A stretch of DNA of 64,000 nucleotides, taken from Flaccisagitta enflata (lineage: Eukaryota; Chaetognatha; Sagittoidea; Aphragmophora). Made by a program: the position numbers and the translations under genes. The notes beneath the pieces were generated by a model. That model ran no database searches. It had not been told where the DNA came from and saw nothing but the letters and a program-made list of their open reading frames with translations. Every line of letters starts with the position of its first letter. Within the stretch, counting starts at the first letter, position 1. Of this stretch, positions 45,401-56,800 are shown piece after piece. Location: NCBI GenBank assembly GCA_965153355.1, contig OZ231127.1, positions 1 to 64,000 on the forward strand, in the 5' to 3' direction.

Positions 45401-46400
45401 CGAGTTTCAACTGGCACTGTCTATGGGCGTCTAGCTGACTGACGACTTGTGGTGAAAGAAAGTTGGCCGATTGGAAAATAGGAAGGCGATCGTCTCGTTT
45501 ATTCCATAAAAATTTCAACAACTGAAGAGAGGGGATAAAATGAAAGGGAAAGTGGGCATTAATGGTGATCAGCAAACGCAAAAGATAACATGAAATCGAG
45601 ACAGGACACAATAAAGGACAGAAACAGCACATGACAACATGTTCATCTTCTTCAGAGCCCATGCCACCTGATAATACCTGCCCCTGCCCCGGCCCATCCC
45701 ATTAAATTCATCCATATCATCCCCATAGTAAGCTGATCGGGCAAACGATAAAAACCATACTAAAATCCGGCGATAAAAATGCAAAAATGCAAAAGACAAA
45801 AATAACAGCAAAGACGCGTCTATAAAACTTACTTTTAGGCCCACTTTCGTTGGTTTCAACCCACAGTCTGTCGATGTCAAACTAATGTTAATTGTCCGTT
45901 CATAAGTTTATCTGCAATAAAAAGATGAGAGATTATTGAAATTAGTAAATTCCAAGGGCACATTCAATCAATCACGAAAAATCAATCAATCACTTTAGGA
46001 AGCAATGCCGTAAATAAAAATAAAAACAATCGATCCAAAATTGGATGACACGAAGACGAGTTACGTATGTTTGTTTACGTAATAAAAACAAATGGCATAA
46101 AATACAAGGCGCAACCATATGGTTACCCATCTAGCCTTCATTATAAGAAATGGCGAGAAACAAAAGACACCGGCATTGAATAATAAGGAAAGAAGAAAAG
46201 CCAAAAGCACGCAAAAGAAACAAAAGCACACATACTTAATAGACGGACGGACATACATTTCTAACATTCTGCCCCATTTTTGGAATTTCACGAATTTCAA
46301 AAATCCGACATCTAGTTTCCGGTCGGGGAAACCCTACTAAAAAACCGATACTACCTTCCTTAAAAAAATTTACACAGACACAGCCCCCGCCCCTCCCCCC
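45400..46400. other. Unassigned region
   Basis: No supported gene. A spliceable segment on the - strand (acceptor near 45912, donor GTAAGT near 45838) has stops in all frames near its start, so at most it is a non-coding exon. Confidence 0.3.
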
Positions 46401-47326
46401 CCGTCCACCGCCTCTTACATCCCCACCCTAATTATCAACAGATCGACGACTGCACGAATGATGATTCCCGTCCGGAAAGGATCCACCACCAGCAAATTTT
46501 CAACGATCAACGATGACGCGGATGGAAACGAGGCGGCGACGAGGAGGTTGAGGCACCCGTTCTGTAAAAGTTAAGGGGAAAGGGGGGGGGGAAGGGGAAC
46601 GGGCCTTGGAGCACTCCAAGCCTGGGATTTGACTTGAGAGTGGAAAATAATAAGTAGGGGCATACTACTAAAAACATGTCATACGAAAGTATTCGTAAAA
46701 TGACTAAAAAGACCATGTCTAAAACAAACACAACAAATGTACATGTTCCAAGGAACCAAACAAAACAAGACAAAATTAAATAAATTACTAACTATATATA
46801 AAAACGAATCTGTAAAGCAAAAAAAAATTAGTAAGCATCATGGAACGACCACATCACCTGCGCCTTCTCCATTACAGAGACGAGCGGGTCATTCTGGGCT
46901 CCAACATCTCGTCAATCCGTGGGCGAAAGGCGATGGATGATATCGTCAACGGCGACCGCATCGAAAGGCGCAGGTGGTGCAGCCATCTGAGAATGTATCC
47001 TCCCCAAGGGGAAGACAAAAAAAAGAGAAAGAATAGGGGCAGATTGATTAGTAAAGTTCTTATCGTACACAGATTCAAATTTACAACAAAAACTCAACCT
47101 CAACCCTTCCCAAACCATGACACTTACGCGGGCGTTTTTCGCCAGGCCCCGGGGCGGACGTCATTCCCACGCCCCGGGTTGCGCCCCCGACAATGCCGGC
47201 CTGTCCATCGATGGGATGAGGATGTGATGGTGGAAGACGATCCTCAGCGAATGGTGGCACTCTCCACGCCATGTTGCAAATTGGTAGTTAAGTTGAACGG
47301 CAACTGGGCGTGGCACCAATCAGTAT
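46400..47326. other. GC-rich region below the gag-like frame
   Basis: CpG-rich sequence with short open frames on both strands and C/G homopolymers (46390-46400, 46580-46590). It may be retroelement 3' sequence, but no LTR copy was found. No domain recognised. Confidence 0.3.
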
Positions 47327-49452
47327 TTAACTGGCGGTCTGATTTTTCCAAGGCCTGGTTCGATTTTTCTTATTTCCAGGCTTGGGAGCGTCTTTTTGCG
47401 ACAGGATCTGCTGACCGACTTTTTGTGCAGGAGAAGATGCTGAAGATGGAGATGCTGCATCGCACCTATGCCAGTCGAAATTTAGACGCACGGCGGACGC
47501 TGTTGTGAAGTCCACGGCCATAGCCGCCTTCGCGCGTTCCACAGCTTCCTCTTTCTTCTTAGCCTTCATCGCACAGGCCTGCTTCTCCTTTTCAAGCTGC
47601 TTCTCCAGTTCCACGACTCGTTTATTGCCTTTGACCACCTCATTGTCCGCAGCCATTGCTGCTTGACGAGCATCGTCTCTCTCCTTTTGGATATCGCGAC
47701 GAATCCTCTCGTCTAAGACTTGACGAGCCGCTTCAACTCGTTGACGCGGATTGAGCGACGCGAAGAAGTCTTTTGGAAGCCTTGATGCTAAATTCTTCAC
47801 CACACCCAATGGAGCATTTGAAGTCAGTGAAGAGGCTTCCCGTAGCAATGACTCAGCGATGTGGTGTCCATGCGCAGGATCAAAGGCTGGATCTGACGGG
47901 GGAGGTGGGTTCTGCACTTGCCGCAAACCTTGGGCAGACTCTGTTTGCTGACGAGGCGCTACACCAGCTTTAACAGATGCTGAAGCACCGCCAACTAGTT
48001 CGCTTCCTACCGCTGCTTTTGACGGCTGCGAGTGAAAGGAAGACGCTCTCGTCTGCTGACCAGAGACTTGAGGTTGAACAGCGGACGCCGAAGCACCGCA
48101 AGTAGAACCTCCCTTGGTTGCTGCTTTGTGCTTTCTCCCAGCTCTCTTGGTCTTCTTCCCTTTTGCTGCTGCTGCCCCAGGCGCCTGATTCAGCTTCTGG
48201 GTTGCTGCTGACGTTGCCGTCGACGAACCGCTTGAAGCTTCTCCTTGGCCTTTGGGCGTTGCTGCTGCAGTGGGCGCGCTTGGAGGCGCTTGAAGAGGGC
48301 CTTTGCTTTTGGAATCTGGCTCTTTTTGTTGACTCGGCACATTGCGCTTTTGTGGAGTCTTTCCCCGTCGAGATCTCTTCGATGGATGTGAGGGAGTGAC
48401 GTCACGAGGACCCTGTTGCTGCTGATTTGGGGGATGAACCAATCCAGGGCGCGATTGACGACTTCCTGCTGCCGTGGTGTGAATTGCCGCTGATGTAGCT
48501 GCGGCTGCGTCGAGCACAAATACCGCTGGTGGAGTTGCGGAAGCGCCGACGGAAGTTGCTGCGGGTGGAGTTGCAGCTGCAGCAGGAGGCTTCGAAGTCG
48601 CATTCTTCCTCTTCGTCGCCTGGACCATGCGACGAACCTCCTTATCATGCTCCTCCTTCTTTTTATTACTTTGGATTTTGCGCTCCAGAGTCTCCGAGCC
48701 AAGCTCTGTTTGATTAGCCAGATGATAAGAGTTTGTTTGTTGCAGCACACCGAAAGTTTTTCAAACTCTTTGAAGAGGAGAGATACTCCGACGTCCGGAC
48801 TGATGGTACGATACCACCAACGTGCCTGCATCCGTTGGTGCTTCTCTTCCGGCGTCGCAGTGTCCACTTCCGGGTCAATGTCTTTCTCCACCGCCTCCCC
48901 ATTCACTGGCACCTCCTCTTCTGTTTCCATCCCCTCCTCCTCCACTCTTGCTCCATCATTGACCGATCTCTCTCTCTCTTCGCCCCCGCTGCGTTGACAT
49001 GCAGCTGCAGACGCTTGATCACGAGACGCTGGGCGACCGAAATCAAGACAAAATTGGCGAGGCGATGGGGGCAAATCCGATGATGATGACGCCGTCGCGG
49101 AAGTGGTGGATAAGCCCGTCGACGGCCGATTGATCGAGATCCGCCTCGAACCTCCATCTTTGATGACCACCAATGGAGGAAGCGACGCGGGATCAACGGC
49201 GTTGGATGGCTGTTGACGTTTTTCCAACGCATCATCTTGTTGACGCTTTTTATTCGCCATTTTTGCGTCAACGACGGAACGAAGGTCGCCATTGAAGGCT
49301 GCAAGCGCGACAGCCTCCTCCTCCGCCCCGAACGACGTCGTGGATGCAGATCCTTCTCGAGTAGAGCCGTCATTGAAGAGTCGATGGAGATCCAAGGATC
49401 CGTACGACGTCGACACGTCGGCTTCTGCCTCGAGACGCTGCTGACGGGACAT
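47327..49452 (-). pseudogene. Unidentified gag-like reading frame, one frameshift
   Basis: A frame beginning MSRQQRLEAEADVSTSYG (ATG at 49450-49452) runs to about 48760. A one-base shift at a GAAAAAC run passes into a second frame that continues to a stop at 47327, together ~700 residues. The protein is hydrophilic: Ser/Glu-rich first, then Ala/Pro/Lys-rich (AAAATPPAATS), then a coiled-coil-like part (VELEKQLEKEKQ). No zinc knuckle, protease or polymerase is seen. Composition, GC level and strand match the BEL/Pao element just above it, so an extra ORF or the gag of a second, truncated element is plausible. Antisense frames overlap it but look compositional. Confidence 0.45.
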
Positions 49453-49790
49453 CTTGACTCCGACGAGCGACTTCAAGATGCGAACTGACTTCGTAGATGG
49501 AATGACGTCGTCAGCGGAAGCTTTGAAATGTTCGTTTGAGAACTGATAATGGTAAGAACGGATTTTGGCACAATAATATGTACATATAGACAGAGCGAAT
49601 GAATCAGTGTTTTTAATGTGTGAGTGGAAATGGACGACATAATTGACAAGAGGAAAGATGAAAGCATGGATAATCAGAACCAAATATGAATAATAACAAC
49701 TCTTTGTAAATATAACAAGTCAGGGTTTCAATCACTCATATCTATAGTTACTAATGGACAGGCCCATGCGCCTTTCTCTCTCTCAAAACT
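49453..49790. other. AT-rich spacer with purine tract (LTR candidate, unproven)
   Basis: In element direction the DUF5641-like end is followed by GAGAGAGAGAAAGG, then AT-rich sequence, then the MSRQQR frame. A polypurine tract followed by an LTR would look like this, but no second copy exists in the window to confirm it. Confidence 0.3.
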
Positions 49791-49794
49791 AAGC

Positions 49795-50203
49795 TTTTTT
49801 ATGAGTCCATTCCAGCCGCACAAGCTTTGTGCGGTCTTTCGTCACGATCTTCCCATCTTGGCGTCGAACATGAGCCCCTCCGGACATGAGCTGATGATCT
49901 TCGACACCATGACGCGTCCTAAACTCCAATTGTGACGAGGCAGCGCTTCGCCCATGACGATGACCATGTCATCAACCGCAAAGTCTCTCTCGGATCTCGA
50001 CCATTTGCTTCGCGCGTGAAGAAGCGACAAATATTCGACCTCCACGATTTCCAAAATGCATCCACACGCGATTGCGCACGCCTCCATTGAATCTTCGCGG
50101 AGTCGGCGTCAGAGTTGACGCCTTGTTGCACCAGATCCAGAGGCGTGGCGATGTTGATGGATTGAGGATATGATTCGGTGTGAGGGCTCTAGAGTCATTT
50201 GGA
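49795..50203 (-). pseudogene. BEL/Pao integrase C-terminal (DUF5641-like) tail, frameshifted
   Basis: After the integrase frame a one-base shift gives SDDPNDSRALTPNHILNPST, then QSRVDAFWKSWRS, and after another shift DFAVDDMVIVMGEALPRHNW with LGRV. This matches the conserved region downstream of BEL/Pao integrases. A sequence resembling TKDRTKLVRLEW marks the end. Confidence 0.75.
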
Positions 50204-52540
50204 TCATCGCTGAGCGCTGGTCAGAGGACGGCGATTGAGAATTCCTTCAACTTCGACTATAGCAGTGTTGAAGGCGTCGACGTGGAGGATGGCGCCAGTA
50301 GAGATGGAAGCAAGATGGCGCTTGAAGAGACCGACGATTCTCTCCCACACCCCTCCATAGTGGGGTGTTCTCGGCGTGATGAAATCCCACCGAAGGCCGC
50401 GCCGCTGCAATTCGGGAGTTGACGAGCGGTTCCAAGCTTCCATTTCCTTCTTGAGGATATTGTTGGCGCCAACTAGATTCGTTCCACAGTCTGAAGTGAA
50501 CCGGCGGATTCCTGGGCGCCTTGCTGCAAAGCGGATGATTGCATTTACCATCGCATCGGCTGACATGTTGAAGAGCAATTCCACATGGACGGCGCGTGAC
50601 ACGAAACAGGTGAACACTGCGATCCACACCTTGTGATCAGCACGCCCGTTCATTTTGACGAGGAAATGCCCCATGACGTCCAATCCAGTCTCTGCAAAAA
50701 CAGGTGCAGGATTGACGCGATTTGATGGAAGATTGGCCATTCGCTGATTCGCGTTCTTTTTAAAGTTCTTCTGGCATCTGAAGCACGTGTTGACGACGCT
50801 CTTGACAGCCTGAAGACCTTTTGTAATCCACACAAATTGGCGTAATTGGCACAATGTATGCTTTGCACCCGCGTGAAAATCATTATGATGATAATGGCGA
50901 ATTAATGATTTCACATTCTCGTCTTTTGGCGGCAGGATGAAGGGAAATTTAGCGTCATGTGCGATGTCGGCATTTTCCAATCGGCTGCCGACGCGAAGGA
51001 TGCCGTCGTCATCGACGAAAGGGTTCAACTTTCGCATCTCCTTATTTTTGATGATAAAGTCACGACGGCTTTCTGGCTTAAAGACTTTTCCCAACTCCAA
51101 TTGTTCGAAAACGTCGGAATAATGTTGCCGCTGCATTGACTTGACGAGCTGTTTGCGCGCCTCCTCCAAGACGTCTTGCGTCACTTCCGGTTTAGGAAGA
51201 AGATCCTTTGCTGCTCGTGTCTTCGCCCTTGGATACGCTCTCCACCTTTTGACTGCGATGAGAACCATGCCGATGATCCGCAATTTATGCATCCATTTTC
51301 CCCGAGAAGCTGCTGCAAGAAGTATCGCGTCAGCCACTTGTTTCTTTTCACTCTCAGCCGCATACAGAGCGGCGACTTGTGCAGAAATAGGGCACGTCGC
51401 GATGTTCGTCTTTGGCCATTGATCTTCAGGGAGACGCAAAAATGCAGGACCGTAATGGAATTGACGCCATTTTTCGGCTTCATGGGCCTGAATGCCACGG
51501 CTGCAGTGGTCGGCTGGGTTGTTTGACGAGTCAACCCAGCGCCACTGTTGAGGATCAGACCCACTATGGATCTTGGAGAGACGATTGGCGAAAAATACAG
51601 GCCTCGGTTTCGCCGGATTGTAAATCATCTTCAGTGCAGATTCAGAATCAGACCAAAATCTGACGACAAGATTGTCCAAGTCGATGGTCCTTCCGACGAA
51701 GCGTTTGAGCTGCACTGCTTTTTCTGCGGATACAATCTCGACGCGTGGAACGCTGTTGTGATGAGAAGCACGTTTTGGATTGAGTGGAATGACGTGAGAT
51801 TTGGAGGCAATGAATGAAATGTGAACATCTCCATCTCGATTGACTTGACGTCGATATGCAACTGCTCCATATCCGCCTTTTGGAGCCGCATCGCAAAAGA
51901 TCTCGATTGTGATTTCCGCAATGTCGCTGTTGTCGACGCCGCCATTCCACCAGCGTTCAATTCGATATTGTTGTAGAAGAGGCCAAGATGAAGTGTAGCG
52001 GAAGAAAGATTCCTCGACGCTCTCTTCCAAGGGCGAATCCCATCCCACTTCCTGTGGACGACAGAGTTGAAGATGTCGTCTACCGATGTATGCGCTTGGG
52101 CTCCAAAATCCCAATGGATCATAAAGTTTGGCTTGCATGGAGACCAATTGACGAGGTGTTTTTGCTCTAAGAGTTTTGAATTCCTCGTCGCAGATGAAGA
52201 TAAAGACGTCTTCCGCCGGAAGCCATGAGACGCCCAACACCTTCGTCGGCGCATCATCTTGCTTATCTGAGATGGGGATTGGAACATTTGGATCTCCATC
52301 CATCAATTGCCGCGCATTACTCTTCCATTTCACAAGGTCCATCCCGCCTTCAGCCATCGCCGCCACTGAATCCACTTTCAACTGCAGTGCTTCGTCGATC
52401 AATCCCCACTCTACTCCGTCGTCGACGTAGAAGCCGTAGCGGATAAGATCGTAGACGTTGTAGGGATATTTGGGCCGGATTACTTCAGCATGCTTTCTGA
52501 CGGTGAAAGATGTGACGAATGAGCTGGATTGGCCAGTTTA
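50204..52540 (-). CDS. BEL/Pao pol: reverse transcriptase end, RNase H, integrase
   Basis: An open frame of more than 730 codons. It begins just after a TAA (~52540), with FYVDDGVEWGLIDEALQL (catalytic YVDD at 52418-52429). Next comes the Pao connection region (KVLGVSWLPAEDVF, YDPLGFWSP), then RNase H-like IFCDAAPKGGYGAVAYRR and WSDSESALKMI. The integrase has an HHCC-type zinc region (HAGAKHTLCQLRQ, NTCFRCQK) and a DDE core: GLDVMGHF, TSDCGTNLVGAN and GGVWERIVGLFKRHL. The element copies itself through RNA and inserts the cDNA. The frame ends at LNRRPLTSAQR by a frameshift, so this long frame is a surviving part of a broken polyprotein. Confidence 0.88.
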
Positions 52541-53097
52541 AGACGTAGATAAGAACAGATTCAAAATTGCTTCTCGAGAGTGCGGTCTTTGAACTGCAGA
52601 CCTGAACAAATCAGCTGCCAGGATGGGACGGATTTGGTGGAAAAACGCCTTTATATCACACATAAAGGCGATTTTCCATTGACGAAAACGCATGAGGATG
52701 TCCATCAAGCTATTCATCGTTTCTGGACCCCCGACGAGCAAATCATTGAGTGAGATCCTGCTGGCCGTCGCACGCGCATCGTGGCATACGCGTTTTGCCG
52801 CGCACCCACAACGTGAAGCAGGGTACCAGCTGTGCTTTTCACGCTGTCGTCGCTGCCGACGCTGTTAATTCATCGCCACTCTGCCTCGTAAAATTTCTCG
52901 ATCTCACGGAAGACTCTTTCTTTGAAGGCTGGATCACGTTTGAAGCGGAAACGTGGGTTGCAGAGCCGCTTCATCGCAGTAGGTCGTGACTTCACTCTTC
53001 TCAGAATTTCCATGATTTTGTCGTGATGAAATTTCCATGTGACGTGAGCAAAATATTTTTTCACAATTGGGCAAAAATATGCCTTTTCCTCTAACAT
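52541..53097 (-). pseudogene. BEL/Pao reverse transcriptase, N-terminal part, broken
   Basis: The frame RVCHDARATASRISLNDLLV, GGPETMNSLMDILMRFRQW, CDIKAFFHQI is the palm region with the first catalytic Asp. It stops at TAA before the YVDD part, in the same frame. Upstream, KFYEAEWR and IVKKYFAHVTWKFHHDKIME lie in another frame. Confidence 0.75.
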
Positions 53098-53099
53098 TT

Positions 53100-53800
53100 T
53101 GCACGCTCTGATGTTTTTCAGGAATCACCCATCTCTCTGCGAGACGATGATGTGATGCCAAAGTCATGGTAGAAGATGCGGTCAATGTTACTGTTGAGGA
53201 CGCGATTGTCGAGGGATGGCAATCGATGCTGCCGTGAGGACGCGATCATCCGTTGTGATGGCGTTGATCGATGCAAAATCTCGCCCCCTCTTCCCCGTCT
53301 TTCCACACACAGTCCAACCGAATAAACATCTGAAGCAAGTCAAGGATCCTGAAGGCCCTCGGCGGATTTCTGAGCGATTGCGGTATCCGCATGCGCCGCT
53401 CCGATGATCATCATCACACCGCGCTCTGCTTCTGGAAATTTTATGTCTCTGATGAGGTTGGCTTCGGATAGGTCGCGGAGAAAAGGAGGAATGTCGCGCC
53501 ACTCGCAATAATCACCCACCAACGCGTCGCTGACGTCGACGATATATTCCTCGTTGACCGATTGCATGGTGAATGATGCGATAAAACGATCCTCAACAAC
53601 ACGACTTCCCACAGTAATCACCGCATTTGCACTGTGTTTTTGTTGGAATCAGAAGACTGCGAAATATTGGTACTGATCACGTCGCGATCAGCGCCTGAGT
53701 CGATCATAGCGATACGTCCCTCTGCGCACCCGAAGAATTGTTTATACAGTCACTGGAACAATCGGACGGACAACGCCGTCAATGAAGAGACGGACCGCGA
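53100..53800 (-). pseudogene. BEL/Pao retropepsin-like protease and linker, broken
   Basis: AMIDSGADRDVIS near 53690 carries the D-S-G active-site triplet. A frameshift follows, then ITVGSRVVEDRFIASFTMQ and AEANLIRDIKFPEAERGV-like sequence. Frames change at least twice before the polymerase. Confidence 0.65.
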
Positions 53801-53815
53801 CGCCGCCGCCGCCAG

Positions 53816-54658
53816 TCATGCCGTGGCGTTAGGAGAGATCACTTCCGTTGGATCGGCTGCCCCCGCCGTCGACGGAGCTGTTGGTACTGCTGCAGCCGCA
53901 TCCTCTGGCTTTTTGAAGGGAGCCAGCGGTACTTTATTTCCCTGCTTATTTTCTCCTTTCTTCTCTTCCTTTTCTTCTTTCTTGTAGGTGCGCCCGTGGA
54001 GAATTGTCGCGTGCCGCTTCTTGCAGATCTGGCAAGTTGGTCTGTTCGCGCATCCTTTGGCGTTGTGTCCTGGCGCGAGGCAGTGGAAGCAGAGACGACG
54101 AGACATGATCTTCTGAACTCTCGCGTCCACTTCCAATTCTAAAAGCTGATGACACTCTTCTGTTTGATGCATTCCACTGCAGACGTTGCAGCGGTCCGTC
54201 GACTGCACCTTTTGCTTGCCATTAGTCAAAGCATCCTCATATGATGATGGCGCTTCTTTTTCTGTCGTTGCGACTGCTGCCACTGATGCTGTTTTGCAAC
54301 TTGCACCTTTGTTGCGCTGAATCACCGCCCATGTCTCGATCATGTTGACCAAGTTGTCGAATGAAAATGATTGTCCTTTTTGGGCTGCTTCATGTTGCTT
54401 TTCCCAAAATTTATCTGCAAGATGAGGAACCCTCTTGTTGAGGATTTCTTGCAGCAACTTGTCACGATAGCATTGCTGCACTTCTCCACAGGTCTTCGCA
54501 ATCTTCTTTGCCTTTTGCAACCTTGCAGACAAATTGAAATGCCTTGCATGGTCAGCCGACTGGATTTTCGCCTCCGCGACGATTTCGTTGAACAGCGCCG
54601 CAATGTTGCAGCGCCTTGCCATGAAGACGACGTCCATTTTTGCGAAGGGGCGCGTCAA
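53816..54658 (-). CDS. BEL/Pao gag: capsid C-terminus and zinc knuckles
   Basis: A 280-codon frame. The first half (MARRCNIAALFNEIVAEAKI, KLLQEILNKRVPHLADKFWE) resembles BEL/Pao gag. The second has three Cys/His clusters: CNVCSGMHQTEECH, CFHCLAPGHNAKGC and CQICKKRHATILHG, typical of nucleic-acid-binding nucleocapsid. A Lys/Glu-rich and then Ala/Pro-rich tail follows. The frame is joined to neighbours only through frameshifts. Confidence 0.78.
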   Translation of the reverse strand: MTRPFAKMDVVFMARRCNIAALFNEIVAEAKIQSADHARHFNLSARLQKAKKIAKTCGEVQQCYRDKLLQEILNKRVPHLADKFWEKQHEAAQKGQSFSFDNLVNMIETWAVIQRNKGASCKTASVAAVATTEKEAPSSYEDALTNGKQKVQSTDRCNVCSGMHQTEECHQLLELEVDARVQKIMSRRLCFHCLAPGHNAKGCANRPTCQICKKRHATILHGRTYKKEEKEEKKGENKQGNKVPLAPFKKPEDAAAAVPTAPSTAGAADPTEVISPNATA

Positions 54659-55109
54659 TCTCTTCTGCTTGCCGCTTCAGTTGCACCAATCGTCACAGTT
54701 TCGATGATCTCTTTTGCCGGACCAGCAAACCACTTAGGCAATTCCAATAAATTGTCCATTTGCGTCTTCCTTCATGCTTTTCAGCATCTTTGAACTTCCT
54801 CTTCCACATCATGAAATCGGTGGATGAGAGCTCATGCAGAGGCTTCTCAGGTCTTGCTCTCTCCAACGCTTTGAGGCCGACCTCCCTTGCTCGCATATGG
54901 TCGTTGTACGCCGCCCTCTCCAAGAACATGTCCAGAGCCGGATTGTTTGGCATCTGCACGTGGACTTCCGGTTGACGAGCTACTTGATGATGCTCCACTT
55001 GATGATACGCTGGGGCTTGTTGGGTGAACGCGTATTGACCCCCGACCTTGACCGGAGATCTCTTTTTGGTAGTTTTCACACTCCACCCAACTTCTTCTTG
55101 CTGATTCAT
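54659..55109 (-). pseudogene. BEL/Pao gag middle part, frameshifted
   Basis: MNQQEEVGWSVKTTKKRSPV through LHELSSTDFMMWKRKFKDAE, then a shifted frame TQMDNLLELPKWFAGPAKEI and a second shift into the zinc-knuckle frame. The LPKWFAG and WKRKF region fits the capsid. Confidence 0.65.
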
Positions 55110-55460
55110 TTGTTGCTGACGATCATCTTGATGGAATCGGGGAGCATCAAAATCTTGGCGGACGTACTGTCGCTTTGTTGTTCTTCTTTGCGTTGTCTCT
55201 CTTCTTCTCTCGCTGCGGCAAGGTCAAAGTCTCTCTGCTGAATCTGCATCCTCAAACTATCCACTTCTTGCTGCAAACGTTGATTCCGCTGGATGACTTC
55301 CGCTTGAGGCGTTGCTAGAGGCGCTTGCGCTACTTTTGGCGCCTTTGGCTGCAATCCACTCATTGTCTTCTTGGGAGCGACTTTTCTTCTCCTTATCTTG
55401 CAGCTGCTAAAGTTAACCTCAAGCGCCAGCGGCCCTCCTGCCTCTGCCCCCCTGCGCATC
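55106..55460 (-). CDS. BEL/Pao gag coiled-coil segment
   Basis: MSGLQPKAPKVAQAPLATPQ then RLQQEVDSLRMQIQQRDFDL and AAAREEERQRKEEQ, a heptad-like coiled coil. It overlaps the next frame by a few bases. Confidence 0.55.
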
Positions 55461-56520
55461 GCCTCCGTTGCATCACCTCCGCTCCCGGCTGTGTTGAAGA
55501 CTCCTTCCTTGACGGGGAAGTCTGGTCTCCTTCTAGCAGAACCAAATCTGCTTCTCGAAGATCACTTCCGGTGCGGTAGGGAGAATCGTTGCTGCTGGAG
55601 TTTGATGATGCTGATAATGATGCTGTTGCTGTTGTTGAAACCGTTGCTGCTGCCACTGTTGATGCTGAAGCTGCTGCTGCTGGTCAGGATGCTGTTGCTG
55701 CTCATTCTGCTGCTGCAGTTGATGCTGTCGCTGTCCTTGTTGCTGCTGCTGCTCCAACTGTTGCTGCCAAGGCATCGGCCGCTTGACGGACGGCTTCCAC
55801 TGGCCAGCATGATGTTGCTGCAAGTTCACATTGAAGATAGATCGACGGTCCTTTGACGGATGCTGTGGCTGCTGCTTGTCCAGCTCAGATAGTTGTCTAA
55901 GCTTCACATCTCGCTGCTCTAAAGCTCCACCAATGTAGCCGTCGTTCAGGCTATTCCAATGCCTTTCATATCTCTGCCGCATTGTTGAATACTCCTGCCC
56001 TTCTATCTTCATCTCGCTGCTGCTGCTGGCGAAAGTTACACATTCTGTCGTATAATTCTTTGTCTTCTTGTGATGAGCTTCGCTGTTTGAATCCCAATGG
56101 CACCGCGATCGGCGCCTTGGGGGCTGTTGCCACACCACCACCTTCACCTTCAGCCATCATGCGTAGTCGATGGTCCGCAAGGCGTTGCTGCCTCGCTTCT
56201 TCTGTTTCCTCACTAACACTCATGCTTTCGACAAGATGGTCATTTGACGCTGGAGGATCCACTACCACCGCTGGGATTGCGGCGGAAGGCTGCTGTTGTT
56301 GCTGCAGTTGCTGTTGCAGACGTTCTCCTGCATCATTTTGCCGCTGTTGTTGCTGTTCTTGCAGCTGCGTTGCCGGTTGATGTTGTTGCAGTTCTTGTTG
56401 TTGTTGCTGTTGATGCTGAAGCAGCAAATCTTGCTGATGTTGATGCTGCTGTTGCTGCTGCTGTTGTTGTTGCCGCTGATCGTGTTGTTGCTGTTGTTGA
56501 GCCACAGGTTGTGGCGCCGG
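55461..56520 (-). pseudogene. BEL/Pao gag N-terminal Gln-rich region, frameshifted
   Basis: Two poly-Gln blocks (CAG/CAA mixtures, about 56290-56520 and 55600-55780) flank a less repetitive part with SVSEETEEARQQRLADHRLR and YERHWNSLNDGYIGGALEQR. The frame shifts near 55980 and again near 55550. No ATG is clear at the 5' end; the element probably lost its start. Confidence 0.6.
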
Positions 56521-56582
56521 CTGCAGTGCCTCCCTCCCTTTTATCTTTCCTCCCCTCTAAGGCCGTGCGATATGTGTTGGGT

Positions 56583-56704
56583 ATTGTATCGATACAATAT
56601 TGATACAATACCGATACAATATCAATACATCGAAACAATACCGATACAATATTGATACAATATCGATACAACATTGATACAATATCCATAGAATATGGAT
56701 ACAG
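56583..56704. repeat. 11-bp minisatellite CGATACAATAT
   Basis: About eleven units of (C/T)GATACAATA(T/C), exactly at the seam between the retroelement 5' end and the flank of the satellite array. Confidence 0.9.
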
Positions 56705-56800
56705 TAGATGTCGTGTAGACTTGGAATTACGGGGGAATTCATTGCAGGAAGACAGATGAACCTAAGAGACTGATATTTGGAATATAAACTAATAAAAGGA

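Larger units (their letters stand above)
49795..56550 (-). mobile_element. BEL/Pao LTR retrotransposon, decayed (gag-PR-RT-RH-IN)
   Basis: In order on the - strand: Gln-rich and coiled-coil gag N-terminus, gag middle, zinc knuckles, aspartic protease, reverse transcriptase, RNase H, integrase, DUF5641-like tail. The domain order and the YVDD box are diagnostic of BEL/Pao. Multiple frameshifts and at least one in-frame stop show it is dead. No LTR pair was found: the 5' side ends in an 11-bp minisatellite. GC and CpG content are clearly higher than in the surrounding DNA. Confidence 0.88.

Noticed and set aside
45837-45912. Possible small exon on the - strand (acceptor TTTTTATTGCAG, donor GTAAGT)
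   Set aside because: All three frames are stopped near its start. It might be a non-coding 5' exon, but nothing ties it to a gene in the window.
46840-47508. 222-codon + strand frame
   Set aside because: Antisense to the gag-like frame at its upper end, with no domain. The GC-rich composition favours chance open frames.
49460-49790. LTR of the BEL/Pao element
   Set aside because: A purine tract and AT-rich spacer are present, but no second copy, TG...CA ends, primer-binding site or target duplication could be shown.
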